A DNA stretch of 64,000 nucleotides from Spirochaeta sp. UBA5339. GTDB taxonomy: Bacteria > Spirochaetota > Spirochaetia > DSM-2461. Shown one piece after another: positions 15,427 to 25,103 of the stretch. Under the pieces are notes generated by a model. That model was not told the origin of the DNA. It ran no database searches and saw only the letters and a program-made list of their open reading frames with translations. Made by a program: the position numbers and the translations under genes. The stretch is taken from contig DHQL01000023.1 in the NCBI GenBank assembly GCA_002408085.1, positions 6,171 through 70,170 on the forward strand, given 5' to 3'. Within the stretch, counting starts at the first letter, position 1; every line of letters begins with the position of its first letter.

Positions 15427-17385
15427 CTAGTCCCTCCTCTGAATATCCTCCTCAGGAATGTCCTCATACTTGGCTGTAACAATATAATTGCCCTCAAGAA
15501 GAAATGTTACGGGGTAGTCAAAGGGATTGGTTACCTCATACTCTTCATCCTTGATATAAACCTTCACACCTGAGTTTACATTCTTGGAAGCAGAGATCTT
15601 GCCCTGAAGCTGCAGAACCGAAAGGTATTCCTTCTTGTGCTCCACCATCTCCTTGAGCTTCTCAATCTCATCCACAACATCATTATGCCGCTGTCGGAGC
15701 TCCACAAAAAGAGCCTCCTTTTCGGCAGAAAGTTTCTTTCTTGCCCTCTTCTGCTTCATCAGTCCCTGCAGATTCCGGTCGGTCTCGTTCTGCTCCCTGT
15801 CCAGTTCCTCCTGGCGTGCAAGCATCTCATCCAGTTCGATTCTTGCCTTGGGATCGTAACCGACCCTGAGGATCGTCTCGGCTCCTCCTGAGGAGCCCAG
15901 AGTGGCCGCATTGATTTCTTCGGCAGCCTGAAGTTCGCCGCCCACGATGCGGGCGCGTTTTCCCTTACAGAGGATACGCCCCGTGGCATTGACTCTGGCA
16001 TTGACGATTCCGTCACTGACTATAACATTCTCACCGGCTTCCGCAGAGGCATTGTTGATAAAGCTGGACCAGATGGACTTCCCGGCCGAGATCTTTCCGA
16101 ACTCGCCCTCTCCGCCGTTGATCCCGCGTTTTACTACAATATCCCCACCGGCCTTGAGGTTTGACTTACCCACAAAGCCGTTGACCTCAATATTGGCCTG
16201 GGCGGAAACCTGAAAGCCGTCTTCCACATTTCCCTTGATAATAACCGTACCCAGTCCATTGACGTTTCCTGTGGAGGCGTTGACATCACCGGGGATAACC
16301 AGAACCGTCTCAACGGTAATCTTCCCTTTCAGAAGCAGAACCTGTCCACTGGCCGTAGCGATAACGGTCTTGCCGTTGTCTGTAATGGAGACATTCTTGC
16401 CCAGTCCGATCTGCAGGTCCTCACCGTCTTTGGCCGCCAGGTACTTACCATGGACAGTTCGGCCGTCCTTGCCGGCTTCGGGGGGAACCTTTCTTGCAAG
16501 AGGCTGTCCCTTCACGACATTCTGGATCAGATTGAGTTCCTTGAAATCCACGGTGCCGTCACTCTTCTGTTTGAGTTTGACATGGGAGTCTCCGGTTTCA
16601 AACTGGTAGGAGATAGAGGCGTTTTTACCGTGTACGGCGGGCTCACCCTCTGCGATAAGATAGGGCTGATTGTATACGGGATGGTCCTCAAAGGCTGTAA
16701 GAGCATCCTCTTTAAGACCGTAGACCACGTTGTTGTTTCTCAGGAATGAGGTGATATCCGACGAGGTCAGATCCGCACCTCCGGGGCCCGGCTCCTGTAC
16801 TTCAATATAAGCCGCCATATCATCATCGGAGATATCGACGGTGGCATGGGCATCGTTGACGGGGTTGTAGACAAAGTCTCCCACCTTGACGAAGACACCG
16901 TCTGCATGTTCCACAGCGGAGTCGACCCTTTCCTCATTGATATCGTGAACGGCTCTGAAGTTGAGCTCCTTGATAATATCCGCTTTATCAACAAAGACGC
17001 CCCCCGGATCAGGGGCTGTTACCTTAAGATAGGCACCGTCGCTGGCAAGGCGTACAGTGAAGTCGCCGTCTCTGATTTCCTGTTCCTCTTCAACGGTCTC
17101 TTCTTCAAAATCTTCAATAACGATTTCACCGCCGGCGGTACGGGCGATTTTCTGCTCTGCGGCATAGGCGATAAGGGTATAGGCTTTCTTTCCGATTCCA
17201 AGGAACCCCCGCTTCCCCCTGTCCAGCAGCTCGTACTCTAAACGACGGACAGGAACCCCCAGCTCAATGGCTGCCTGAGAGAGAGCCTCTTCCACCGTCG
17301 CCCCGGACACCTCCACGGACCTGCGTTCCTTATCCTTTTCAGAAAGAGTCCGCATAATGTCCTGGAACTGATCCTGGCTGATCAT
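15427..17385 (-). CDS. FapA-family (DUF342) protein with N-terminal Jag_N domain
   Basis: 652 residues. The N-terminus (about 22-70: VEVSGATVEEALSQAAIELG, then RGKRGFLGIGKKAY) matches the Jag_N module of KhpB/Jag RNA-binding proteins. A linker leads to a FapA/DUF342 region (about 110-480) rich in repeated short beta strands with Gly and Asn turns, as in a beta-helix. A coiled coil (about 530-600) and a small C-terminal beta segment follow. FapA-type proteins are tied to flagellar assembly or polar placement in some bacteria. The gene is 1 base from the sigma-factor gene upstream and touches the small gene downstream. A regulatory or scaffold role in flagellar assembly is likely but unproven. 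Confidence 0.75.
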   Translation of the reverse strand: MISQDQFQDIMRTLSEKDKERRSVEVSGATVEEALSQAAIELGVPVRRLEYELLDRGKRGFLGIGKKAYTLIAYAAEQKIARTAGGEIVIEDFEEETVEEEQEIRDGDFTVRLASDGAYLKVTAPDPGGVFVDKADIIKELNFRAVHDINEERVDSAVEHADGVFVKVGDFVYNPVNDAHATVDISDDDMAAYIEVQEPGPGGADLTSSDITSFLRNNNVVYGLKEDALTAFEDHPVYNQPYLIAEGEPAVHGKNASISYQFETGDSHVKLKQKSDGTVDFKELNLIQNVVKGQPLARKVPPEAGKDGRTVHGKYLAAKDGEDLQIGLGKNVSITDNGKTVIATASGQVLLLKGKITVETVLVIPGDVNASTGNVNGLGTVIIKGNVEDGFQVSAQANIEVNGFVGKSNLKAGGDIVVKRGINGGEGEFGKISAGKSIWSSFINNASAEAGENVIVSDGIVNARVNATGRILCKGKRARIVGGELQAAEEINAATLGSSGGAETILRVGYDPKARIELDEMLARQEELDREQNETDRNLQGLMKQKRARKKLSAEKEALFVELRQRHNDVVDEIEKLKEMVEHKKEYLSVLQLQGKISASKNVNSGVKVYIKDEEYEVTNPFDYPVTFLLEGNYIVTAKYEDIPEEDIQRRD

Positions 17386-17386
17386 C

Positions 17387-18175
17387 TTACATAATTCCTT
17401 TCTTCACATTGGTCAACTTGGACCTGAGCCTCATTATAGCCTTGGTATGGAGCTGAGAGATTCTGGATTCTGTAACCTCCAGAACCTTTCCGATCTCCTT
17501 CAGGGTCAGGTCTTCATAGTAGTAAAGTACAAGTACCTTCTTTTCTTTATCGGGAAGTTCGTTTATTGCCTCCACTATAACCCGTCTGATTTCGTCCTTT
17601 TCGGCAATAGAGTCGGGCTGGAGGCTTACGGGTGATTCAATGCTGTCCTGAATGGATACCTTGTCCGAGTCGTCACCGGTAAACCAGACGTCATTGAGTG
17701 AGAGGATGCTCGTGCCTCTGACCTTCAGGACCATCTGATTGTACTGATCAATCGACATATTCATGGCCTTTGCGACCTCCTGATCACTGGCGGAGCGTCC
17801 GAGATCGGCTTCGAGGGACTGGATGGTCTCCTCAATCTCTCTTGTTTTCTGCCTGACAGACCTGGGGACCCAGTCGATGGACCGGAGCTCGTCGAAGATG
17901 GCACCTCTGATACGGGTCACCGCATAGGTTTTGAATTTCACATGCTTCTCAGGATCAAACTTCTCAATGGCGTCAAAAAGGCCGAATACGCCGAAGCCCA
18001 CCAGATCGTCAAAATCCACATTCTGGGGCATCCCCACAGAGATCTTCCCTGCCACATATTTCACAAGGGGAGCATACTGCTTGATGAGGGTATCACGGAT
18101 TTCCTGTTTATGGGTCTTCCTGTACTCCTTCCACAACTCTTCTTCTGTTACATTTTCCAATACCTGTTCAGACAT
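17387..18175 (-). CDS. fliA: FliA/WhiG-family RNA polymerase sigma factor
   Basis: 262 residues. Sigma-70 region 2 is seen at about 35-105 ([19 protein letters not shown], then [16 protein letters not shown]), region 3 at about 115-170 ([19 protein letters not shown]), and region 4 at about 205-255 ([20 protein letters not shown], then the [15 protein letters not shown]). There is no region 1.1, as expected for the motility sigma 28/SigD/WhiG group. It should direct RNA polymerase to late flagellar and chemotaxis promoters. It lies between the flhG side and the FapA-like gene in the flagellar block. No anti-sigma FlgM gene is in the window. Confidence 0.92.
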   Translation of the reverse strand: MSEQVLENVTEEELWKEYRKTHKQEIRDTLIKQYAPLVKYVAGKISVGMPQNVDFDDLVGFGVFGLFDAIEKFDPEKHVKFKTYAVTRIRGAIFDELRSIDWVPRSVRQKTREIEETIQSLEADLGRSASDQEVAKAMNMSIDQYNQMVLKVRGTSILSLNDVWFTGDDSDKVSIQDSIESPVSLQPDSIAEKDEIRRVIVEAINELPDKEKKVLVLYYYEDLTLKEIGKVLEVTESRISQLHTKAIMRLRSKLTNVKKGIM

Positions 18176-18188
18176 TCCCCATTACTTC

Positions 18189-18860
18189 CTATTTATGCTG
18201 GTCTCTTGCGAGTACGGTTTTAACTGCTTTTGCTATTGTTTCTGGATCCTCTTCCTGACCGGTACTCATTCCTCCCGAGTCGGAAGCTGCCGGAGTGACG
18301 CTGTCCAACTGACCGCCGCCTCCTGCCTCTCCCAGATCTTCGGAAGAGCTGCCCATACTTATCTCCAGAGAATCGAGATTTGGAAGGGTATCCACCTCTC
18401 CCTCTACCCCATCGGCAGTATCAGAATCCTCTGGTTTATTATTATGCAGTATATCACTGCTTTCTGCAATTTCATTGTTCTGACCTTCAGAGCCTGCCGC
18501 CGTATCCCGGGGAATTGAACCATCTCCCCCTGAAGAAGCAGATGCAGCCGAAGCCGCAGTTCCGCCGTGACCGGGCATCTCATCGGGCATAACAATATTG
18601 ACTCTGCCGCCGCTTTCCCTGTCAGCAGTTCCGCCAGGTTTATCATTACTTATTGATTTAAGCTCGGGAAGATAGTTCTTGACCAGCCAGTCCGAAACCA
18701 TGACAAAAAGTCCTGCAATTAACGCCGCAGCCAGACCTCTGAGAATAATTGTTCCGGGGGACACTCCGCTGAAGAAGCCTGTCAGAGCAGACAGAAGAGC
18801 GGCGGAAGCACTGACGGAAACGGGAATTATCACTTTTCCGAGCTTTTTCAAATTCCGCAT
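18189..18860 (-). CDS. Membrane protein of unknown function between flhG and the sigma factor gene
   Basis: 223 residues. Two hydrophobic segments at about 9-32 and 35-60 form a hairpin, followed by a long Ser/Gly/Glu/Asp-rich tail that looks disordered. The loop between the segments reads TGFFSGVSPGTIILRG. I recognise no domain. Position between flhG (45-base gap) and the motility sigma factor (13-base gap) ties it to flagellar expression. The ribosome site GGGAGG abuts the ATG at 18860, which is too close. The TTG three codons later (18851), 9 bases from that site, may be the real start. Confidence 0.65.
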   Translation of the reverse strand: MRNLKKLGKVIIPVSVSASAALLSALTGFFSGVSPGTIILRGLAAALIAGLFVMVSDWLVKNYLPELKSISNDKPGGTADRESGGRVNIVMPDEMPGHGGTAASAASASSGGDGSIPRDTAAGSEGQNNEIAESSDILHNNKPEDSDTADGVEGEVDTLPNLDSLEISMGSSSEDLGEAGGGGQLDSVTPAASDSGGMSTGQEEDPETIAKAVKTVLARDQHK

Positions 18861-18905
18861 CCTCCCTTCATAAAATTCTACCCCAATATCCGGTCAAGGT
18901 CAAAT

Positions 18906-19793
18906 CTATTCCATCCGCTTCATAAGACGGCGGATAAAGTGTCCTACACCCCTGCCTTCCCTGAACTCTACATTCTCAAGTCTATTGACGATATGCTGAA
19001 TACAGCTTGATGCCTGACCTCTTGGATCAGAGATCATAAAGGGCAGCTGTTTTCTGACCGATGCAGGTACGGCGGGATCATCATAGACAAATCCCAGGTA
19101 ATCGATTTTGAGGTTCAGAAACTGGGCGGCAATATTAATCACCTTGTGGGAGACCTTCTTGGCTTCGGTAACATTGGCGGCCCTGTTGACGATCAGTTTC
19201 ATTCCCATATCCAGATTATCAATTTCCGTGGAGATGATTTTGATAATGCCGTAGGCATCGGTAATGGCCGTTGGTTCGGGAGTCGTGACGATAAGCACAT
19301 CATCCGCTGCCTCCACAAAGGCCAGTACATTCTGGGAAACACCGGCACTGGTATCGATGATGATAATATCCGCCGACGAGAGTTCCGAAAGCTCCCTGAT
19401 AAAGTTGTTTCTCTCATCATCGGTAAGATTGGCAACCCGGGAAAACCCGCTTGCTCCGGCAACAATCTGGATGCCGTAGTTGGTGTCCAGAATAACCTCT
19501 TTCATTGTCTTCTGCTTGCGGATTACATGATAGAGGTTGAATTTGGGAATAACACCCAGCACAACATTAACGTTGGCCAGCCCCAGGTCCGCATCAAGAA
19601 CGATAACCTTCTTACCCATCTTGGCGTAAGCCAGAGCCAGGTTGATGGAGACATTGGTTTTCCCGACGCCCCCCTTACCGCTGGCCACCGTAATTATACG
19701 GGTTCCTGAGGAAGTCTCGCTTCCGGGATTGTCTCCGGAGGTCTCATTCTTTTTTTTCATCATCTCCCGGAGGAGTTCTGCCTGATCCTGCAT
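18906..19793 (-). CDS. flhG: Flagellar number regulator FlhG (MinD-like ATPase, YlxH)
   Basis: 295 residues. A SIMIBI ATPase with deviant Walker A KGGVGKTNVS (about 40-49), switch motifs VIVLDADLGLANVNV and IIIDTSAGVS, and a C-terminal amphipathic helix (about 275-295: HFIRRLMKRME) that could be a membrane-targeting sequence like that of MinD. An N-terminal stretch MQDQAELLREMM resembles the DQA(x)xLR motif with which FlhG stimulates the FlhF GTPase. It sits directly behind flhF, with its ribosome site inside the flhF end. Known role: limits flagellar number and placement together with FlhF. Confidence 0.92.
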   Translation of the reverse strand: MQDQAELLREMMKKKNETSGDNPGSETSSGTRIITVASGKGGVGKTNVSINLALAYAKMGKKVIVLDADLGLANVNVVLGVIPKFNLYHVIRKQKTMKEVILDTNYGIQIVAGASGFSRVANLTDDERNNFIRELSELSSADIIIIDTSAGVSQNVLAFVEAADDVLIVTTPEPTAITDAYGIIKIISTEIDNLDMGMKLIVNRAANVTEAKKVSHKVINIAAQFLNLKIDYLGFVYDDPAVPASVRKQLPFMISDPRGQASSCIQHIVNRLENVEFREGRGVGHFIRRLMKRME

Positions 19794-19798
19794 CTATT

Positions 19799-20977
19799 TC
19801 AGCTCCGCATTCTGGTATATTTTTTTTCAAGTTTATCGGTAATTCTCTCAATATCACTTCCGAATCCGATCAGAGAGTTCAGCAGTTTGGCACGGGTATG
19901 CCTTGATATATCCTGGGGAACTCCCTGTCCGTCTGTAACATAGGAGAGGGACTTGCCCTTCTGACTGAGTATGCTGATAAGGTTCCCTACCCTTGTAGTC
20001 TCATCCAGCTTGGTAAGAATAACAGATTTATAGTGAAAAGGTTCAAACTGATCAAGGATCTCATTGATGTCCTTGTCCTTGGTGGTGGAGGAGATGGCCA
20101 GATGGATCTCCGCATTTCCGCCGCAGGCTTCCACAATGGTACGCATCTCCGCCAGCTTCATAAAATCCCGGGGACTCTTGCCGATGGTGTCTACAAATAT
20201 CAGGTCCTGATCCCGGTTCATATCGATCTTCTCTTTCAAATCGTCATAGCTCTCGGCGGTAAAGACGGGAATTCCCATAATATCGCCATAGGTTTCGATC
20301 TGGGTACGGGCTCCTATCCTGTAGTTGTCGATGGTAATCATACAGACACTGAGAGACTGGTCTCCCGAAGTGACACCGTTGATGGCGGCCAGCTTGGCGA
20401 TGGTTGTTGTCTTGCCTACTCCCGTGGGTCCTACAAGAACAAAAACCCTGGGAGAGGGAACGGGGCTGTCCTGAAACTCTGTCAGAGAGGTTCCTATCCA
20501 CTCCACAACCGCATCCTCCAGAAGGGAGAACTGCTCCAGATCCTCCAGGGAGAACTCACGTTTCAGGCGGTCAATCATGGCAGCAGTATAGGTATCAGAA
20601 AAATCGTTCTCCTCAAGTAGTTCCCGCATCTTAAGCAGCGAGGGATGGAGGGGCGCTTCCTCCCGGGGACCGCTGACCATCTGCTCCTTCAGTTCCTTAA
20701 CTTCCTTGAGCACCTCATCCAGGGTGGACCCCTTCTGAGCCTGAGTCATATTGAGAATCTCTTTCTTGCTCTTCTCATCGGACTCTCTGCGGTTTTTAGC
20801 GGGTGTATCAGTGATATATCCCGTATACTCCACACCGTCTCTGGTAAATAACCCCATAAACCCGCCGAGGCGTACGTTTTTATAGAACAGGATTTTAGCC
20901 TTGTCGCCGTATTTAACACGGATATTGCTGATCACCTCAGCATGGGTCAATCCGGATTCCGTAAAGTGCTGCTCCAT
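19799..20977 (-). CDS. flhF: Flagellar biosynthesis GTPase FlhF (SRP family)
   Basis: 392 residues. An N-terminal basic B domain (about 1-110) carries coiled-coil character at 85-100. An N domain follows, and then the G domain with P-loop GPTGVGKT (183-190), DTIGKS (the DxxG step) and TKLDETTRVG for guanine recognition. FlhF is an SRP-type GTPase that marks where the flagellum is built and recruits early basal-body parts. It lies between flhA and flhG, the usual order. AAGGA elements precede the ATG. Confidence 0.92.
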   Translation of the reverse strand: MEQHFTESGLTHAEVISNIRVKYGDKAKILFYKNVRLGGFMGLFTRDGVEYTGYITDTPAKNRRESDEKSKKEILNMTQAQKGSTLDEVLKEVKELKEQMVSGPREEAPLHPSLLKMRELLEENDFSDTYTAAMIDRLKREFSLEDLEQFSLLEDAVVEWIGTSLTEFQDSPVPSPRVFVLVGPTGVGKTTTIAKLAAINGVTSGDQSLSVCMITIDNYRIGARTQIETYGDIMGIPVFTAESYDDLKEKIDMNRDQDLIFVDTIGKSPRDFMKLAEMRTIVEACGGNAEIHLAISSTTKDKDINEILDQFEPFHYKSVILTKLDETTRVGNLISILSQKGKSLSYVTDGQGVPQDISRHTRAKLLNSLIGFGSDIERITDKLEKKYTRMRS

Positions 20978-20992
20978 ATCCTTTTTCGTCCT

Positions 20993-23077
20993 TTATACCT
21001 GATCTACCAGGGAAACGGTTCCCAGGGATTCAATATTAATATCACTTACAACCTCAGGCACCGAGAGAACCACGAGGTCGGGCATGGCTCTCTGTGTTGA
21101 GGATTTAACCAGAGGTCTTGCAGCTTCACTTGTCAGGATGACTGGGTAATAACCGGCTTCCTGCATTGCACGAACACTATTGGCTACAGCATTGATCCAA
21201 GCCCTCTGAAAGTCCGGGTCCAGGGCGGCGATATCGCCGGTTCCCGTCTCCATCCGGGCGTCAATTATGCTCTGCTCCACCGAGGGATCGATGGTAAGAA
21301 CTTTTAACTCCTTACCCTCTGTAGCATACTGCAAACATATCTGTCTTCCAAGGGTCTGCCTCACCTTTTCGGTGAGGAAGCCGATGTCCTTGGTAATACC
21401 TCCGTAGTCACTGACCGCTTCAAGAATCATAACCAGGTTCCTGATGGACACCTGTTCCTTCAGGAGGTTCTGGAGAACCTTCTGTATCTCCCCGGTGGCA
21501 AAGGTCTTTGTTGCCTCATCCACAACCGCCGGATAGTCCTCTTTCAGGGCATTCAGCATGGCCTGAACCTCCTGACGTCCCAGAATCTCGGGGGCATGAC
21601 GCTTGATGATCTCCGTCAGATGGGTGGCGATAATGGATGGGGGATCAACCACCGTATACCCCTCCCTTTCGGCCCTGTCCCGCTGGTCAGCACCGATCCA
21701 TACGGCGGATAGACCGAAGGCTGGGTCCGTTGTAGCCTCACCGCTCAGGGCCTCACGGTCGCCGCCTGGGTTAATGGCCATATACTGGTCCACCCGGATT
21801 ACACCGGTACCCACATCAACACCCTTGATCTTCAGGCAGTACTCACTGGGCTCCAGACGCATATTGTCGATGATCCGGATACGGGGAACTACAAGACCGA
21901 GATCCAGGGCGGCCTCCTTCCGGATTCTGGTAATGCGTTCAAGAAGCTCCGCCCCCTGGTCCTTGTCAACAAGGGGAATCAGACCGTAGCCCAGTTCCAG
22001 AGAGAGGGGATCGAAGGGGACAACCGGAGACATCTCGGCGGGCTCGGTGCTCTGACTCTGTTCCTCCTGCTCGGCGGCCTGAGCCTCTTCCTTCTCCTTG
22101 CGGCTGAGACGCCAGGCGGTATAGGCCGAAAGGAGGCCCATGGGAATAAGCAGGTACCAGGGGAAGCCTGGAAGAACACCCAGAAGAATAAGGAAGCCCG
22201 CGGCTATGCCGTAGATTCTGGCCTGGGCTGTAAACTGACTGGATACATCCTCGCCGAAGGTACCGTCGGAGATGGACCTGGTTACAACCAGACCGGTGGC
22301 CACGGAAACCAGGAGGGCCGGAAGCTGTGAAACCAGACCGTCACCGATGGTCAGTGAGGTATAGGTGGCCAGGGCTCCCGAGAAGGACTCACCGTGGATG
22401 GAAACACCCACAATCAGCCCACCGAGGATATTAACAATGGTTATAACAATACCCACCTTGACGTTACCGGAAACAAACTTGGAGGCACCGTCCATGGCGC
22501 CGTAGAAGTCCACCGACTTTTGAAGGTGGTCCTTTCTCTTGCGGGACTCCTCTTCACTGATGGCACCGGAGTTGAGCTCCGCCTCAATGGCCATCTGCTT
22601 ACCGGGCATGGCATCCAGAGCAAAACGGGCTGCTACTTCTGAAACCCTGGTTGAACCCTTGGTAATAACCATAAACTGTACGGCAACGATAATGATAAAG
22701 ATAATCAGCCCCACAACCAGACCTTCCTGCCCCGTTGTGCCCACAACAAAGGTGGCGAATGCCCTGACGATTTTTCCATCGAACTCCATTCCCTTGGTCA
22801 GAATCAGTCTGGTGGAGGAGACATTCAGAGCCAGTGAGAACACCGTGGTCACAAGAAGCATCGTCGGGAAGACCGAGAACTCCAGGGGGTCCTTGTTGTA
22901 CATAACAATAAGGATGATCATGATGCTCAAGAGAAGGTTGATTACCATCAGACCGTCCAGCATAACCGTGGGAAGGGGGATGATCATCATTATGACCACC
23001 GCCAGTACACCCACAGCTACCAGCAGATCGCTGTTGTCCGAGCTGAGTAAGCGCTTTATTTCATCCTGCAATGCCAC
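20993..23077 (-). CDS. flhA: Flagellar export gate protein FlhA
   Basis: 694 residues, normal for FlhA. The N-terminal half has about eight transmembrane helices with the conserved FHIPEP-region equivalent around SEVAARFALDAMPGKQMAIE. The C-terminal half (about 360-694) is the cytoplasmic ring domain that takes chaperone-substrate complexes. Late conserved stretches include DPSVEQSIIDAR and the end PEVVSDINIESLGTV. Start is GTG with TAGGAGA 9 bases upstream. It lies between flhB and flhF with 13-15-base gaps. Confidence 0.95.
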   Translation of the reverse strand: MALQDEIKRLLSSDNSDLLVAVGVLAVVIMMIIPLPTVMLDGLMVINLLLSIMIILIVMYNKDPLEFSVFPTMLLVTTVFSLALNVSSTRLILTKGMEFDGKIVRAFATFVVGTTGQEGLVVGLIIFIIIVAVQFMVITKGSTRVSEVAARFALDAMPGKQMAIEAELNSGAISEEESRKRKDHLQKSVDFYGAMDGASKFVSGNVKVGIVITIVNILGGLIVGVSIHGESFSGALATYTSLTIGDGLVSQLPALLVSVATGLVVTRSISDGTFGEDVSSQFTAQARIYGIAAGFLILLGVLPGFPWYLLIPMGLLSAYTAWRLSRKEKEEAQAAEQEEQSQSTEPAEMSPVVPFDPLSLELGYGLIPLVDKDQGAELLERITRIRKEAALDLGLVVPRIRIIDNMRLEPSEYCLKIKGVDVGTGVIRVDQYMAINPGGDREALSGEATTDPAFGLSAVWIGADQRDRAEREGYTVVDPPSIIATHLTEIIKRHAPEILGRQEVQAMLNALKEDYPAVVDEATKTFATGEIQKVLQNLLKEQVSIRNLVMILEAVSDYGGITKDIGFLTEKVRQTLGRQICLQYATEGKELKVLTIDPSVEQSIIDARMETGTGDIAALDPDFQRAWINAVANSVRAMQEAGYYPVILTSEAARPLVKSSTQRAMPDLVVLSVPEVVSDINIESLGTVSLVDQV

Positions 23078-23090
23078 TTAATTCTATCTC

Positions 23091-24293
23091 CTAACTGACC
23101 GACTTACCGGTCATTTCATAAATCTTAACAAGGATACCCGATACCACGCTATAGTATTCTTCAGGTATTTCATCTCCGATCTCAACATTGGCATGGAGAG
23201 CCCGGGCCAGGGGCTTGTTTTCGATGATGGGAACATCGTTATCCCTTGCCAGTGACTTGATTCTCTGGGCCACCTCGTCCATTCCCTTGGCTGTAACCCG
23301 GGGAGCCGTCATGGCTTCCTGTTTATACACCAGGGCCACAGCGTAATGGGTCGGGTTGGTGATAACCACATCGGCATCGGGTACGCTCTGCATCATCTGA
23401 TTGGTCAGCAGTTCACGCATCTTCTGCCGGAGCCTGCTCTTGATCAGGGGATCTCCGTCGGACTGCTTCATCTCTTCCTTGATCTCATGGCGGGTCATCT
23501 TAAGGGATTCCCTGTGCTGGCGTCTCTGGAAGAAATAGTCGGGCAGAGAGAATACCAGAAGAATGATGGCCGTTTCAATCATCAGACGGAAGGCAAGACC
23601 TCCGATCAGAACCGCCGCATCCTCAATATTACCGTAAACAAGATTGGTTATCTCGGGTACCTTGCGGCGTACATTGAAGAAGGCCAGGGTTCCGATAACT
23701 CCCACCTTGAAGAGAGACTTGCCCATATTAAAAAGCCCCTCTGCAGAGAACATTACCCTCTGGGCCCACTTCACAATATTCGGAGAGATCTTGTTCAGAT
23801 CGGGCTGTATTGTTTTTGTAGTAAAGAGAAATCCCACCTGAAAGACATTCCCCAGAAAGGCCGCCAGAAAGGCGATACCCATAACAGGGAGGGTCAGCTT
23901 CAGATAGTACTCCATAAAGGCCCTGGGCAGAATGGGTTCAGACACAATGGCAACCTCGGTGGACCGGGAGAGAAAAAATTCCAGCATTGACTTCATGGTT
24001 CTGACCATCCAGGGACTCAGGATACCGATAAGCAGAAGAGAGAAGAGCAGTACAAGGGCTGCCACAAAATCTGTAGACTTGGCAACCTTACCCTCTTCCC
24101 GCGCCTTTCGGATCTTCTGTTCTGTAGGCTCTTCTGTACGTCCTTCGTCCTCTGCGGCAAACCACTGAAGGTGGATATCAAAGCTGCTTTCCTCCGCCAG
24201 GGAGGGCCATCTGTTCCAGAGCTGTTCAACCGGGCCTGAAATACCGGAAGTAAATCCTGTTTCCAGCAGACGGGTGGTACTCCGGGCATTCAC
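23091..24293 (-). CDS. flhB: Flagellar export switch protein FlhB, with long N-terminal extension
   Basis: 400 residues. The family core starts at about residue 49 (EDEGRTEEPTEQKIRKAREE), followed by four transmembrane helices and the cytoplasmic domain with the self-cleaving NPTH at 313-316. Cleavage between N and P switches export from rod/hook to filament proteins. Before the core are some 48 extra residues, and the start is well supported: GTG with GGAG 7 bases upstream, overlapping the fliR stop (GTGA). The extension ends in FDIHLQWFAAEDE and shows no signal peptide. Confidence 0.95.
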   Translation of the reverse strand: MNARSTTRLLETGFTSGISGPVEQLWNRWPSLAEESSFDIHLQWFAAEDEGRTEEPTEQKIRKAREEGKVAKSTDFVAALVLLFSLLLIGILSPWMVRTMKSMLEFFLSRSTEVAIVSEPILPRAFMEYYLKLTLPVMGIAFLAAFLGNVFQVGFLFTTKTIQPDLNKISPNIVKWAQRVMFSAEGLFNMGKSLFKVGVIGTLAFFNVRRKVPEITNLVYGNIEDAAVLIGGLAFRLMIETAIILLVFSLPDYFFQRRQHRESLKMTRHEIKEEMKQSDGDPLIKSRLRQKMRELLTNQMMQSVPDADVVITNPTHYAVALVYKQEAMTAPRVTAKGMDEVAQRIKSLARDNDVPIIENKPLARALHANVEIGDEIPEEYYSVVSGILVKIYEMTGKSVS

Positions 24294-25090
24294 AACGAGG
24301 CTCCTTCAAAGTGGTAGAGTCGGAGAAGCTCCTCGATTTGAGAAAAACCATTCTCAATTACCATAACCATCTTCTCAGCCAGAAAGGGTGCGGCCATCAT
24401 AATAATAAGGAATCCAACGGATATCTGAATGGGGAATCCAACCATCATAAGGTTCATCTGGGGAGCGGCCTTGGCCAGCAGTCCCATGGTAACAGAGACC
24501 ATCAGCAGGGTACCCATCATGGGCACCGCCAGAATCAGGGACTGTTCAAAGAGCTGGCCCAGGGCGGATATCAGAGAGTTTGTCAGAAATGAGGGATTTG
24601 TCATCAGATAGTCCCCCTTCATGGCTCTGAAGGAGTTGTAAATAGCAATAAGAAAGACCTTCTGCAGGCTGTCGGAGACGATAAATACAAACATCCCCAC
24701 CAGGTTGAAAAACTGACCGATCAGGGGGATCTCCACCTGACTCATGGGGTCGTAGGTTGCCGAGGCACCGAAACCCATCTGTACTGAGAACATCTGCCCC
24801 CCCAGCTGAAAAACGACAAAGACCAGCTGCAGAAAGAGGCCGATCAGCAGTCCCGTCATCACCTCGGCTATCAGAAGGGCACCATAGAGAAGCCCTGTAT
24901 CGGGAATCACATATCCAAGGGTCCTGACCATGGGATAGACCGCAACAGCCGTAAATATAGCAAGCCCCGCCTTGGCCATGGCCGGAATACCAGAGGAGGA
25001 GATAATGGGAACAACCATAAAAAGAGCAAATACCCGTGCAAATATGAGAAAATATAACTGCAGATTGGGAATCAGCTCATTCAGCAACAA
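24290..25090 (-). CDS. fliR: Flagellar export protein FliR
   Basis: 266 residues of almost wholly membrane-embedded helices (about six), with family stretches such as RVFALFMVVPIISSSGIPA and VQMGFGASATYDPMSQVEIP. It forms the export gate core with FliP and FliQ inside the MS ring. The start is TTG with AGGAGGG 8 bases upstream. The end overlaps flhB by 4 bases, so the two are translationally coupled. Confidence 0.93.
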   Translation of the reverse strand: MLLNELIPNLQLYFLIFARVFALFMVVPIISSSGIPAMAKAGLAIFTAVAVYPMVRTLGYVIPDTGLLYGALLIAEVMTGLLIGLFLQLVFVVFQLGGQMFSVQMGFGASATYDPMSQVEIPLIGQFFNLVGMFVFIVSDSLQKVFLIAIYNSFRAMKGDYLMTNPSFLTNSLISALGQLFEQSLILAVPMMGTLLMVSVTMGLLAKAAPQMNLMMVGFPIQISVGFLIIMMAAPFLAEKMVMVIENGFSQIEELLRLYHFEGASL

Positions 25091-25103
25091 CTACTTAACC
25101 CTC

